Positions 35,871 to 44,836 are shown, counted from the first letter of the stretch. The stretch is 64,000 nucleotides of DNA from Bradyrhizobium sacchari (GCF_002068095.1 NZ_LWIG01000002.1:1-64000), one strand, 5' to 3'. Program-made: numbers and translations. The notes: a model not told the origin generated them from the sequence alone.

Positions 35871-36617
35871 ATGAAGTTTGCTGCCATCGCGGACGTGCAC
35901 GGAAATCGTCCGGCGCTCGAAGCCGTGCTCGCGGATATTGCGACGCTCGGCATCGACGAGATCGTGAACCTCGGTGATCACGTCAGCGGGCCGCTCGAAG
36001 CGGCGCGAACCGCGGACCTGTTGATCGAGCGCGGCTTTCCGTCGGTGCGCGGCGATCAGGACCGGATTCTCGTCGAACTCTGGCACGCAGGCGGCTCGGC
36101 GCGCGGCGATTTCCGACAGCTCGAGCGCAAGCACTTCGAATGGATGGCAAGCATGCCATCCACGTTGATGTACCGCGAGCGGGCGTTCCTGTGTCACGCA
36201 TCGCCAGCGGATGACGCCGCTTTCTGGCTCGACCGGGTCACGGCCGACGGCAGCGTGCGCCCGAGCGCGATCGATACGATCGAGGCCGGCGCCGAGGGGA
36301 TCGACGCCCGGATCATCCTGTGCGGACACACCCACATTCCGCGCGTCGTGCGTCTGAGAGACGGACGGCTGGTCGTCAATCCCGGAAGCGTCGGATTGCC
36401 GGGCTATGACGGCAAGGTGCCCGTTCCCTACGTGGTCGAGGTCGGCACGCCCCATGCGTGCTACGCGATCCTGGAGCATGCCGGTGGCGACTGGTCGGCG
36501 ACGATCCGTTACGTGCCCTACGACAACGCCGCCATGGCAGCGCTGGCGCGCAGCAAGGGTATGCCCATCTGGGCGAGCGCGATCGCAACGGGGTGGGCCG
36601 AACGGGAGGTCACGTAG
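35871..36617 (+). CDS. Calcineurin-like metallophosphoesterase (YfcE/MJ0936 type)
   Basis: Two-metal phosphodiesterase or phosphatase. Motifs in order: AAIADVHGNRPALEAVL (DxHGN, residues 5-11), VNLGDHVSG (GD), VRGDQDRIL (a GNHD variant with Gln for His), CHASP, and LCGHTHIPRVV (GHTH near residue 153). NPGSVGLPG is typical of the YfcE/MJ0936 group. 248 residues. The GNHD variation may alter metal binding or activity. The gene is alone and converges on the stress-protein gene. Confidence 0.88.
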   Translation: MKFAAIADVHGNRPALEAVLADIATLGIDEIVNLGDHVSGPLEAARTADLLIERGFPSVRGDQDRILVELWHAGGSARGDFRQLERKHFEWMASMPSTLMYRERAFLCHASPADDAAFWLDRVTADGSVRPSAIDTIEAGAEGIDARIILCGHTHIPRVVRLRDGRLVVNPGSVGLPGYDGKVPVPYVVEVGTPHACYAILEHAGGDWSATIRYVPYDNAAMAALARSKGMPIWASAIATGWAEREVT

Positions 36618-36641
36618 GTCTGCTTTGTTTGGGGCCCGCGT

Positions 36642-37070
36642 TCATGGACAGACCAGAACGGGGGTCTTTGCCTGCGTCAGCACCTTGTTCGTGACGCTCC
36701 CGATGAGAAGCGCGGTAAGTCCGCTGCGCCCATGCGACGACATGACGATGAGATCGCAGCCCTTGTCCGCTGCTGCCGCGATGATGGCCTGATGGGGTTG
36801 GCCGTTCTCCGCTTGAATCGTCTCGCAGGAAACGCCGGCCGTCCTGGCCGCATTTGCCGCGCCCTCCAATACGCTCACGGCCTGCTCCTTGCGCAACTCG
36901 GCGTATGTTGCGACTGCTTCGAGGAACCGGCCTGACACTTCGGAAAATGGTTCCACAACGAAGATGAAGGAAACCGTGGCTCCAAGGGATTTCGCCAGCG
37001 CCAATCCGTGCGCCACCCCGCGCTCCGCTAGCTTAGACCCATCTGTCGGAATGAGAATGTGCCGGTACAT
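36642..37070 (-). CDS. Universal stress protein (UspA family)
   Basis: Cytoplasmic stress protein of 142 residues with the usual start YRHILIPTDGSKLAERGV and the ATP-binding motif MSSHGRSGLTALLIGSVTNK (G-x2-G-x9-G-S), ending TPVLVCP. It therefore belongs to the nucleotide-binding subgroup. GAGG lies six bases before the ATG. An FNR/FixK-type box sits 73 bases upstream of the start, which suggests induction at low oxygen. Confidence 0.93.
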   Translation of the reverse strand: MYRHILIPTDGSKLAERGVAHGLALAKSLGATVSFIFVVEPFSEVSGRFLEAVATYAELRKEQAVSVLEGAANAARTAGVSCETIQAENGQPHQAIIAAAADKGCDLIVMSSHGRSGLTALLIGSVTNKVLTQAKTPVLVCP

Positions 37071-37142
37071 GCTCTACCTCCCGATTGTCCGGACGTATCG
37101 CTGCCTTGCGAAGAAAAGCTAGCTCGCGTTCCGACTGCAGTC

Positions 37143-37156
37143 TTGAGATAAATCAA
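37143..37156 (-). promoter_or_regulatory. FNR/FixK-type box upstream of the stress-protein gene
   Basis: TTGAGATAAATCAA matches the TTGA-N6-TCAA consensus of FNR/FixK regulators. Its centre lies about 79 bases upstream of the uspA start. A transcription start 41 bases downstream of the centre, near 37108, would put the box in the normal activating position and leave a leader of about 38 bases. Confidence 0.65.
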
Positions 37157-37344
37157 CCTGTTGGTTCACCGTATCGCGATCCGGATGTCCGCAATTGGTA
37201 CAACCTCGGTAGGGCGCATCCCCGACAGCCTTCCGCACCAGGGGGAAGGGACGGCGCCTCCGTCGAGGCGGCTCATCGAGCCGCATTCAATCAGGCGAAG
37301 CGCGATGACGCTTCATCCAAATCCCATTCCGCTCTAGACCGCCG

Positions 37345-38181
37345 TCAGAACTGCACTTCGCCGGGAATGTCGTCAGCGCCGAGACCGACGGCCTCGAAGC
37401 CTTTCAGCATCCATTCGCGGGTCTGGCCCAGCGAGCGGTTGTAGTCGGCCCAGGCGCTGAGAAAATCCTTGTAGCGCCGGTCGGCTTCGGCGCGGATGCC
37501 CATGTTGGTCGGCAGCGTGAGCAGCGGCCGCGGCACCGCGAGCTCGCCGAGCGTCGGGTTCTTCTTCAGGGTCGCGACCGACAGCACCGCAAGCGAGATG
37601 TTGCAGTCGGCGCGACCGGTTGCGACGGCGAGAATTGCCTCGTTGCGCTCCTTGAAGCCGAGGATGTTCGCCTTCGGGCAGTAGCGCCGTGCGATGGTCT
37701 CGTGGGTCGAGCCGATGTCGACGGCGATCTTGACCTCGGGCTTGTTGAGCTCGGCCCAGGTCTGAGGCTTGGCAAAGCCCTTCTTGGTGATGACGGTGAA
37801 GGAGTGCACCAGGATTGGCGTCGAGAAGTCGATGACGAGCGAGCGCTCGGGCGTCGGGTTCACCGCAAAGGCAAGGTCGATCTTCTCGGCCTGCAGATCC
37901 AGGATCTGGTTACCCCAGGTCGATTCCAGCGTTTCGACCTTGGCGCCGAGCTTGCCCGCGATGTCGTTCGCCATGTCGATGCAGGCACCCGACCATTGAT
38001 TGGTCGCGAGATCCTTGTGGAAATAGGGATCCTGGCCGGCGATGACGGCGACGCGCAGCACGCCGCTCTTCTTGATGCGCTCGAGCGTGGAGGTCGGTGC
38101 CGTGTCGGCCTTGACTGATGCGGTCGCGGCCATTGCGGCGCCCGCCAGTGCCACGGTGGTGAGTGCGTCCCTGCGGTTCAT
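37345..38181 (-). CDS. Amino-acid type ABC transporter binding protein
   Basis: Periplasmic receptor of the bacterial extracellular solute-binding family 3. A signal peptide with paired arginines (NRRDALTTVALAGAAMAATA) precedes the SBP_bac_3 fold: SGVLRVAVIAGQDPYF, ACIDMANDIAGKLG, and KIDLAFAVNPTPERSLVIDF with the ligand arginine. The C-terminal domain contains AVDIGSTHETIA. 278 residues. Permease and ATPase genes are not adjacent, so it may be an orphan or serve a remote transporter. It diverges from the hydroxyacid dehydrogenase gene. Confidence 0.88.
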   Translation of the reverse strand: MNRRDALTTVALAGAAMAATASVKADTAPTSTLERIKKSGVLRVAVIAGQDPYFHKDLATNQWSGACIDMANDIAGKLGAKVETLESTWGNQILDLQAEKIDLAFAVNPTPERSLVIDFSTPILVHSFTVITKKGFAKPQTWAELNKPEVKIAVDIGSTHETIARRYCPKANILGFKERNEAILAVATGRADCNISLAVLSVATLKKNPTLGELAVPRPLLTLPTNMGIRAEADRRYKDFLSAWADYNRSLGQTREWMLKGFEAVGLGADDIPGEVQF

Positions 38182-38249
38182 GGTCAGTGCTCCCTGGGAA
38201 ATGATCAACAGCTCCGGCTCGTGGACTATTTCTGTATTCAGGCCATAAT

Positions 38250-38264
38250 GCAATATGGTATTGC
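38250..38264. promoter_or_regulatory. Candidate operator between binding protein and dehydrogenase
   Basis: GCAATA-TGG-TATTGC is a perfect inverted repeat with a 3-base spacer in the divergent promoter region. Its form fits GntR/FCD regulators; the GntR gene at 43306 at the end of the same cluster is the natural candidate. Confidence 0.5.
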
Positions 38265-38391
38265 CACCGTGCCGGCGATTTGAGCGATGAGGCCGGGAGC
38301 CTATTCCGTTGGCGGAGCGAGAGAAAACTCCGTGAGATCGGGCGCGAATGCCGGGCCCGCGGGTCCCCGGGGTTTGAGAGGAGATAAGTCT

Positions 38392-39309
38392 GTGCGTGCT
38401 GTTTTCGTCGATGCCAACGACACGCTGGCCGCGGTCACCGGGAAGCTGCTGGGTGCCGCCCATCTGCCGGTCGACATCAACCGCAACCCCTCGATCAAGC
38501 CCGACGATCTGCCCGGCCTGCTCGGCGATGCCGAGATCATGATCGTCGATCACACCGCGTTGCCGACGGCGATTGCCGAGAAGTGCAAGGCGCTCAAGCA
38601 TGTCGTGTTCCTCGGCACCGGCGCGCGCAGCTACATGAATCCGGAGGAGCTTGGCCAACGCGGCATCTCCGTCCATACCATCAAGGGCTATGGCGACACC
38701 GCGGTCGCCGAATGCGCGATCGCGCTGATGTGGGCGTCCGCGCGAAACTTCGGCGAGATGGATCGCGGCATGCGCGAGGGCAACTGGCTGCGCCGTGACG
38801 CGATGCAGCTCACGGGCAAGACGCTCGGCCTGATCGGCTTCGGCGGCATCGCGGCGGAAACGGCGCGCATGGCGGCGGGTTGCGGCATGAAGGTGATCGC
38901 CTGGAACAGGACGCCGAAGACGCATCCGGGCGTCGCGTTCGTCTCGCTGGAGAAGCTGCTGGCGGAGAGCCACGTCGTCTCGCTGCATCTTCTGCTCAAC
39001 GACGAGACCAAGGGATTTTTGTCGCGCGAGCGCATCGCGCAGATGCGCAAGGGCAGCATCCTGATCAACACCGCGCGCGGCGCCATTGTCGACGAGGACG
39101 CGATGCTGGATGCGCTCCGCTCGGGCCACATCGCGCATGCCGGCCTCGACGTCTTCACCGTCGAGCCGCTGCCATCGGGTCATCCCGTGACAAAGCTGCC
39201 GAACGTGACGCTGTCGGCGCATTCGGCGTTCCGCACGCCGGAGGCGAGCGACAATCTCATCGGCGCCGCGCTCGATCACTGCCGCCGAATCATCGCCACG
39301 GGCAAGTAA
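38392..39309 (+). CDS. D-2-hydroxyacid dehydrogenase family protein
   Basis: NAD-dependent 2-hydroxyacid dehydrogenase. The Rossmann motif is LGLIGFGGIAAETARMA; NTARGAIVDEDAMLDAL carries the catalytic Arg, GLDVFTVEPLP the Glu, and LSAHSAFRTPEA the His. 305 residues. The GTG at 38392 lies behind GAGAGGAG and was chosen over an upstream in-frame ATG at 38287. It leads the catabolic run up to 44836 and would interconvert a keto acid and a hydroxy acid. Confidence 0.9.
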   Translation: MRAVFVDANDTLAAVTGKLLGAAHLPVDINRNPSIKPDDLPGLLGDAEIMIVDHTALPTAIAEKCKALKHVVFLGTGARSYMNPEELGQRGISVHTIKGYGDTAVAECAIALMWASARNFGEMDRGMREGNWLRRDAMQLTGKTLGLIGFGGIAAETARMAAGCGMKVIAWNRTPKTHPGVAFVSLEKLLAESHVVSLHLLLNDETKGFLSRERIAQMRKGSILINTARGAIVDEDAMLDALRSGHIAHAGLDVFTVEPLPSGHPVTKLPNVTLSAHSAFRTPEASDNLIGAALDHCRRIIATGK

Positions 39310-39320
39310 GGGGACATCCC

Positions 39321-39525
39321 ATGTCTGACATCACCCGCATCGACCAGGACACCCGCCGCATCGAGGTGATCGCAATTGCCGCGCGCGGCTGACATGCGCG
39401 CCGATGCCGGCTGCACTGTTTGCATCGGCCTTGCGCCTTGTGTCCGCCTGTCCTACGCCACCCCGGAACAAAATTCGCGCGAGGCCGTGATGCGCATCGC
39501 CAAAGCCTGCAGGGAGCCGTCATGA
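39321..39525 (+). pseudogene. Remnant: short ORF fused to an aminotransferase-like C-terminus
   Basis: Two short frames fill the gap between genes. The first (39321-39392, 23 residues, MSDITRIDQDTRRIEVIAIA...) has a good GGGGA upstream and resembles the start of RidA-type proteins. The second (39394-39525) reads APCVRLSYATPEQNSREAVM then RIAKACREPS and looks like the last 30 residues of a class I/II aminotransferase; its stop overlaps the next gene by ATGA. The simplest reading is a deletion that left one gene start and one gene end. Both identities are weak. Confidence 0.4.
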
Positions 39526-41183
39526 CCATTCGCAACACCCGTACCGGGGGCCAGATCCTGATCGATCAGCTCGTCGCCCAGGGCGTCGAGCGCGTCACCT
39601 GCGTGCCGGGCGAGAGCTATCTCGCGGCCCTCGATGCGCTGCATGACAGCCCGATCGACGTCGTGATCTGCCGCGCCGAGGGCGGCGCCGCGATGATGGC
39701 GGAGGCCTATGGCAAGCTCACGGGCCGGCCCGGAATCTGCTTCGTCACGCGCGGCCCCGGCGCCACCAATGCCAGTCACGGCGTCCACATTGCCATGCAG
39801 GATTCGACGCCGATGATCCTGTTCGTCGGCCAGGTCGACACCGGCATGCGCGAGCGCGAGGCGTTCCAGGAGCTCGACTACAAGGCCGTGTTCGGCTCCA
39901 TGGCGAAATGGGCCGTCGAGATCGACCGTCCCGACCGCATTCCGGAGCTGGTCGCGCGCGCCTTCCGCGTCGCCATGCAGGGCCGCCCCGGCCCCGTCGT
40001 GATCGCGCTGCCGGAGAACATGCTGACCGAGACCGCTGCCGTCGCCGATGCCATGCGCATCGAGCCGGCGATAAGCTGGCCGGCTCCATCGGATATCGAG
40101 CGCGTCGGTGCGATGCTCGCGAGCGCCAAGGCGCCGCTCGTCATTCTCGGAGGCTCGCGCTGGACCGATGAAGCGACCAAGAGCATCGCGCGCTTTGCCG
40201 AGCGCTTCGACCTGCCGGTTGCGACCTCGTTCCGCCGCGCCTCGCTGATCGACGCCGACCATTCGCACTATGCCGGGGATCTCGGCATCGGGCCAAGCCC
40301 GGGCCTGAAGGCGCGCATCGACAGCGCCGATGTCATCCTGCTGATCGGCGGCCGCATGTCGGAGATGCCGTCCTCGTCCTACACGCTGCTCGACATTCCC
40401 TCGCCGAAGCAGAAGCTGATCCACGTGCATCCGGGCGCGGAAGAGCTCGGCCGGATCTACCAGCCGGCGCTGGCGATCCAGGCGACGCCCGCCGCCTTCG
40501 CCGCCGCGGTCGAGGCGCTGAAGCCCTCCGGGGCGGTTGCCTGGAAGGGCGAAGCGGCCAAGGCGCATGCCGATTACCTCGCCTGGACCGACAAGGCGCG
40601 CGAGCTGCCCGGCTCGTTCCAGTACGGCCAGGTCATGACCTGGCTGCGCGACCGGCTGCCGAAGGACGCCATCGTCTGCAACGGCGCCGGCAATTATGCC
40701 GGCTGGATCCACCGCCATCACCGCTTCCACAGCTTTGCTTCGCAGCTCGCGCCGACCTCGGGCTCGATGGGTTACGGCGTGCCGGCGGCCGTGCTGGCCA
40801 AGCGGCAATATCCGGATCGCGTCGTCGTCGCCTTTGCCGGCGACGGCTGCTTCCTGATGAACGGCCAGGAATTCGCGACCGCCGTGCAGTACGACGCGCC
40901 GCTGGTCGTCATCGTCGTCGACAATTCGCAGTACGGCACCATCCGCATGCATCAGGAGCGCGATTATCCCGGCCGCGTGGTTGGCACCCAGCTCAAGAAC
41001 CCGGACTTTGCGATGTACGCTAAGGCGTTCGGCGGCCATGGCGAGCGCGTCGAGCGCACCGAGGAGTTCGCGCCGGCGTTCGAGCGGGCGCTCGCCTCAG
41101 GCAAGCCGTCGATCCTCCATTGCATCATTGATCCGCGCGCGATCTCGGTCGGCAAGGACTTTGTGCCGCAGGTGAAGGCGTAG
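39522..41183 (+). CDS. Thiamine pyrophosphate enzyme, acetolactate synthase-like
   Basis: ThDP-dependent enzyme of the acetolactate synthase/benzoylformate decarboxylase superfamily. The activating Glu is in CRAEGGAAMMAEAYGKLTG, the central domain is residues 190-330, and the ThDP motif is AFAGDGCFLMNGQEFATAVQ with the second metal ligand in DNSQYGTIRMH. 553 residues. The ATG overlaps the preceding remnant stop. In this amino-acid catabolic cluster it may decarboxylate or condense a 2-keto acid; it is unlikely to be the biosynthetic ilvB because no small subunit gene is adjacent. Confidence 0.88.
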   Translation: MTIRNTRTGGQILIDQLVAQGVERVTCVPGESYLAALDALHDSPIDVVICRAEGGAAMMAEAYGKLTGRPGICFVTRGPGATNASHGVHIAMQDSTPMILFVGQVDTGMREREAFQELDYKAVFGSMAKWAVEIDRPDRIPELVARAFRVAMQGRPGPVVIALPENMLTETAAVADAMRIEPAISWPAPSDIERVGAMLASAKAPLVILGGSRWTDEATKSIARFAERFDLPVATSFRRASLIDADHSHYAGDLGIGPSPGLKARIDSADVILLIGGRMSEMPSSSYTLLDIPSPKQKLIHVHPGAEELGRIYQPALAIQATPAAFAAAVEALKPSGAVAWKGEAAKAHADYLAWTDKARELPGSFQYGQVMTWLRDRLPKDAIVCNGAGNYAGWIHRHHRFHSFASQLAPTSGSMGYGVPAAVLAKRQYPDRVVVAFAGDGCFLMNGQEFATAVQYDAPLVVIVVDNSQYGTIRMHQERDYPGRVVGTQLKNPDFAMYAKAFGGHGERVERTEEFAPAFERALASGKPSILHCIIDPRAISVGKDFVPQVKA

Positions 41184-41186
41184 CCG

Positions 41187-42452
41187 ATGTCAGGAGGCCG
41201 CCACGTCGCCATCATCGGAGCCGGCGCGGTCGGCGTGATCAGCGCCATCGAGGCGCTGCGCGAAGGTCATCGCGTCACGCTGATCGATCCGGGCGAGCCG
41301 GGCGGCGAGCAGGCGGCGAGCTACGGCAATGCCGGCTGGCTGGCGTCGCATTCGGTGATCCCGCCGGCCGAGCCTGGCGTCTGGAAGAAGGTGCCGGGCT
41401 ATCTGATGGACCCGCTCGGTCCGCTCGCGATCCGCTGGTCTTACCTGCCGAAGGCCTTGCCGTGGCTGATCAAGTATCTGCTCTCGGGCTGGACCGCGGC
41501 GCGGGTCGAGAAGACGGCGTTTGCGCTGCGCGACCTGTTGAAGGACGCGCCGCTGCTGCACCGGAAGCTCGCGGAAGAGGCGGGCGTCCCTGAACTGGTC
41601 GAGCGCAACGGCGTGATGCATGTGTTCCCGTCGCGCGGCAATTTCGACAACGATCTCGGCTGGCGCCTGCGCAAGAAGGTCGGCGTCGAATGGCTGGAGC
41701 TCAACGCCGACGAGATGCGCCAGCGCGAGCCGGATCTGCATCCGCGCTACACTTTCGGCGTGGTGGTGGAGGAGGCCGGGCGCTGCCGCGACCCCGGCGC
41801 TTATGTCGCAGCTCTCGCCAATCATGCGATCGCCAGCGGTGCCAAGCATGTGCGGGCCAAGGCGACCGGGCTGAAGCTGTCCGGCAACAAGCTCGTGGCC
41901 GTTGTCACCGAGACCGGCGAGATCCCTTGCGATGCTGCCGTCGTCGCCGCAGGCGCGCGCTCAAAACAGCTCACCGCATCGGTCGGCGATCCCCTGCCGC
42001 TCGAAACCGAGCGCGGCTATCACGTCATGATCGAGAACCCGGAATCAGGGCCGCGCAGCTCGATGATGGCCTCCGACGCCAAGATGGTGGTGAACTGGAC
42101 CAACAAGGGGCTGCGCGCCGCCGGCACGGTCGAGATCGCCGGTCTCGAGGCCGCGCCGAACTGGAAGCGCGCCGAGATCCTGCGCAACCACCTCCTCGGC
42201 ATGTTCCCGAAATTGCCGAAGGACATTCCGGCCTCGCGCATAAAAACCTGGTTCGGCCATCGCCCGAGCATGCCGGATGGACTTCCCTGCATCGGTCACG
42301 CACGCGCCTCGCGCGACATCGTCTACGCCTTCGGCCACGGCCATGTCGGCCTGGTCGGCTCGGCCCGTACCGGCCGTCTCGTCGCCCAGCTTCTGAGCGG
42401 CAAGCAGCCGGAGATTCCGCTGGCGCCGTTCGCGCCCACTCGCTTCCTCTGA
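41187..42452 (+). CDS. D-amino-acid dehydrogenase, DadA-like
   Basis: FAD-dependent deaminating dehydrogenase of the DAO family. The N-terminal dinucleotide motif is HVAIIGAGAVGVISAIEALR followed by the ribose-binding Asp, and the FAD signature near the C-terminus is FGHGHVGLVGSARTGRLVAQ. HRPSMPDGLPCIG is typical of DadA-type proteins. 421 residues. It starts three bases after the previous stop. Next to a racemase and a ThDP enzyme it would feed D-amino acids into the keto acid pool (inference). Confidence 0.9.
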   Translation: MSGGRHVAIIGAGAVGVISAIEALREGHRVTLIDPGEPGGEQAASYGNAGWLASHSVIPPAEPGVWKKVPGYLMDPLGPLAIRWSYLPKALPWLIKYLLSGWTAARVEKTAFALRDLLKDAPLLHRKLAEEAGVPELVERNGVMHVFPSRGNFDNDLGWRLRKKVGVEWLELNADEMRQREPDLHPRYTFGVVVEEAGRCRDPGAYVAALANHAIASGAKHVRAKATGLKLSGNKLVAVVTETGEIPCDAAVVAAGARSKQLTASVGDPLPLETERGYHVMIENPESGPRSSMMASDAKMVVNWTNKGLRAAGTVEIAGLEAAPNWKRAEILRNHLLGMFPKLPKDIPASRIKTWFGHRPSMPDGLPCIGHARASRDIVYAFGHGHVGLVGSARTGRLVAQLLSGKQPEIPLAPFAPTRFL

Positions 42453-42462
42453 GATTGCGCCC

Positions 42463-43206
42463 ATGACCACTCCTGCCAACTCGCGTTCTCGTATTGCCCG
42501 CGGCGGCAAGGCCGTCTATGGCGCGCCGCTCGGCATCTTGATGCTGGAAGCGCGCTTCCCCCGCATTCCCGGCGACATGGGCAATGGCACGACCTGGCCG
42601 TTCCCCGTGCTCTATCGCGTGGTGAGTGGCGCCTCGCCCGAGAAGGTGGTGCTGAAGGGCGCGGCTGGCCTGCTGCCTGATTTCATCGACGCTGCGAAAG
42701 ACCTGGTGCGGCTCGGGGCCGAAGCCATCACCACCAATTGCGGTTTCCTCTCGCTGTTTCAGAAGGAGATCGCCGCTGCGGTCGGCGTTCCCGTCGCCAC
42801 CTCGTCACTGATGCAGGTGCCGTGGGTGCAGGCGACGCTGCCGCCCGGCAAGCGCGTCGGGCTCGTCACGGTGTCGGGCTCGACCTTGACACCGGCCCAT
42901 CTCGAGGGCGCCGGCGTGCCGCTCGATACGCCTTTGGTCGGCACCGAGCACGGCAAGGAGTTCTTCCGCGTCCTGATCAAGGCCGAGAAGGAGGACATGG
43001 ACATCGCGCAAGCCGAGCGCGACGTGGTCGAGGCCGGCAAGGAGCTTGTCGCGAAAAACCCTGACGTCGGCGCTATCGTGCTCGAATGCACCAACATGCC
43101 GCCTTATGCGGCCGCCTTGCAGGCTGAGGTCGGCTTGCCCGTCTACGACATCTATTCCATGATCACCTGGTTTCATGCTGGACTGCGCCCGCGCGCCTTC
43201 GCCTGA
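42463..43206 (+). CDS. Aspartate/glutamate racemase family protein
   Basis: Racemase or related two-cysteine enzyme. The first conserved Cys is in AITTNCGFLSLFQ (about residue 91) and the second in AIVLECTNMPPYAAAL (about residue 208), matching the active-site pair of the Asp/Glu racemase superfamily. 247 residues. It follows the D-amino-acid dehydrogenase by ten bases. Members include hydantoin racemases and maleate isomerases, so the substrate is open. Confidence 0.86.
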   Translation: MTTPANSRSRIARGGKAVYGAPLGILMLEARFPRIPGDMGNGTTWPFPVLYRVVSGASPEKVVLKGAAGLLPDFIDAAKDLVRLGAEAITTNCGFLSLFQKEIAAAVGVPVATSSLMQVPWVQATLPPGKRVGLVTVSGSTLTPAHLEGAGVPLDTPLVGTEHGKEFFRVLIKAEKEDMDIAQAERDVVEAGKELVAKNPDVGAIVLECTNMPPYAAALQAEVGLPVYDIYSMITWFHAGLRPRAFA

Positions 43207-43305
43207 TTCCGGCTGCCGCAAAGCTTTGAACAAGCTCTGCTAAACGCCGGTTTGCATTGCCATCGGCCAAGCAGCCCCGGTATATTGGGCTGTGTTCGGG
43301 CATGA

Positions 43306-44019
43306 ATGCAGCTGATGATGAGCAACGTGGAACTGGCTTCCGACAGTATCGTCGATCGCGTCTATGAGCAGCTCAAGGCGATGGCCGTGAGCTACGAGTT
43401 CAAGCCGGGCGAGCGGCTCAACGAGGGCGAGCTGGCCAAGCGCCTCGGCGTCAGCCGTACGCCGCTGCGCGAGGCGCTCAACCGCCTCAACACCGAGGGC
43501 TTCCTGCGCTTCGCGCCTGGCAAGGGCTTCTTCTGCCGCGAGCTCGACGCGCACGAGATCTTCGACCTCTACGAGCTGCGCAAGTCGATCGAGGTCGCCG
43601 CGATCCGCCTCGCCATCAAGCGCGCCAAGGACGAGGACATCGACGCGCTGCTGAAATTCCTCGAAGCCACCGGCCCCGACCCAGGCGAGCGCACCTCGGT
43701 GGAACTGGTCGAGCTGGACGAGACCTTTCACGAGCGATTGATGGGGATGTCGAACAATGCCGAGATGCTGCGCGTGCTGCGCAATGTCAACGCCCGCATT
43801 CGCTTCGTGCGCTGGATCGACATGGACCGCATCAACCGCTCCAACACGCAAGCCGAGCATCGCGCCGTCGTCGAAGGCCTGAAGGCGCGCAATGAGGAGG
43901 CCTGCGTGTCGGTGCTGGAAAAGCACATCGACCGTCGCCTCGACCGCATCACCGCCGCGATCAAGGAAGGCTACGCGCAGATCTACATGCCGGCCGCGGC
44001 ACGATCGGCGGCGAATTGA
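43306..44019 (+). CDS. GntR/FCD-type regulator
   Basis: Transcription regulator of the FadR/VanR subgroup. The winged helix (residues 10-75) contains PGERLNEGELAKRLGVSRTP then LREALNRLNTEGFL, and the FCD domain (85-220) carries the metal-site motif DETFHERLMGMSNN and AEHRAVVEGLKARN. The start is uncertain: ATG codons at 43306, 43315 and 43318 are possible and none has a strong ribosome site. It probably controls the cluster from 37345 to 44836; the palindrome at 38250 is a candidate target. Confidence 0.9.
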   Translation: MQLMMSNVELASDSIVDRVYEQLKAMAVSYEFKPGERLNEGELAKRLGVSRTPLREALNRLNTEGFLRFAPGKGFFCRELDAHEIFDLYELRKSIEVAAIRLAIKRAKDEDIDALLKFLEATGPDPGERTSVELVELDETFHERLMGMSNNAEMLRVLRNVNARIRFVRWIDMDRINRSNTQAEHRAVVEGLKARNEEACVSVLEKHIDRRLDRITAAIKEGYAQIYMPAAARSAAN

Positions 44020-44056
44020 CGCCGGACACGGCGTCCTGCTTTCAGGAGGCGCACAC

Positions 44057-44836
44057 ATGAAGCTCAAGGACAAGGTTGCCGCCATCACCGGAGCGGCACG
44101 CGGCATCGGCAAGGCTTGCGCGAAGAGATTCCTCGATGACGGCGTCAAGGTCGTCATTTCGGATATCGATGCCGAAGGCCTTGCCGCGACGGCCGCCGAG
44201 CTTGGGCGGCCGGATGCGCTGCGCACCGTCGTCGGCAATGTTGCCAGGCGCGCGGACGTCGATCAGCTCGTTGCGACCGCCGTGAAGGAGTTCGGCCGGC
44301 TCGACATCATGGTCAACAACGCCGGCGTCGCCCGCAACCGGGACATCCTCGACATTACCGAAGAGGAATTCGACGAAATCATCGGCATCAACCTGAAAGG
44401 CGCCTTCTTCGGTGTGCAAGCGGCGGCCAGGCAGATGATCGCGCAGGGCGGCGGCGGGGTCATCATCAACATGTCCTCGGTGAACGCGCTGCTGGCGATC
44501 CCGGCGCTTGCGACCTACGCGATGTCGAAGGGCGGCATGAAGCAGCTGACCTCGGTCGCGGCCGTCGCGCTCGCCCCGCACAACATTCGTGTCGTTGCGG
44601 TCGGGCCGGGCACGATCCTGACCGACATGGTGGCGTCGTCGATCTACACGTCCGAGGATGCGCGCAGGACAGTGATGTCACGCACGCCAGCCGGCCGAGG
44701 TGGCGAGCCGAGCGAGGTTGCGTCCGTCGTCGCCTTCCTTGCCAGTGACGATGCGTCCTACATCACCGGGCAAACGATCTACCCGGATGGCGGGCGCTTG
44801 ATCCTGAACTACACGGTGCCGGTGAAGGAGAAGTAA
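44057..44836 (+). CDS. Short-chain dehydrogenase/reductase (FabG-like)
   Basis: Classical SDR of 259 residues. Cofactor motif TGAARGIGKACA (residues 11-22), the structural NNAGVARNRD, the catalytic Ser in INMSSVNALLAI and Tyr-x3-Lys in YAMSKGG are all present; VGPGTILTDM and GQTIYPDGG complete the pattern. AGGAGG lies six bases upstream. It is the last gene of the catabolic run. The Asp after the second beta strand (ISDIDAEG) favours NAD over NADP. Confidence 0.92.
   Translation: MKLKDKVAAITGAARGIGKACAKRFLDDGVKVVISDIDAEGLAATAAELGRPDALRTVVGNVARRADVDQLVATAVKEFGRLDIMVNNAGVARNRDILDITEEEFDEIIGINLKGAFFGVQAAARQMIAQGGGGVIINMSSVNALLAIPALATYAMSKGGMKQLTSVAAVALAPHNIRVVAVGPGTILTDMVASSIYTSEDARRTVMSRTPAGRGGEPSEVASVVAFLASDDASYITGQTIYPDGGRLILNYTVPVKEK

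Noticed and set aside
38182..39279. Upstream extension of the binding protein frame
   Set aside because: Crosses the divergent promoter and the hydroxyacid dehydrogenase gene; the signal peptide at 38181 marks the real start.
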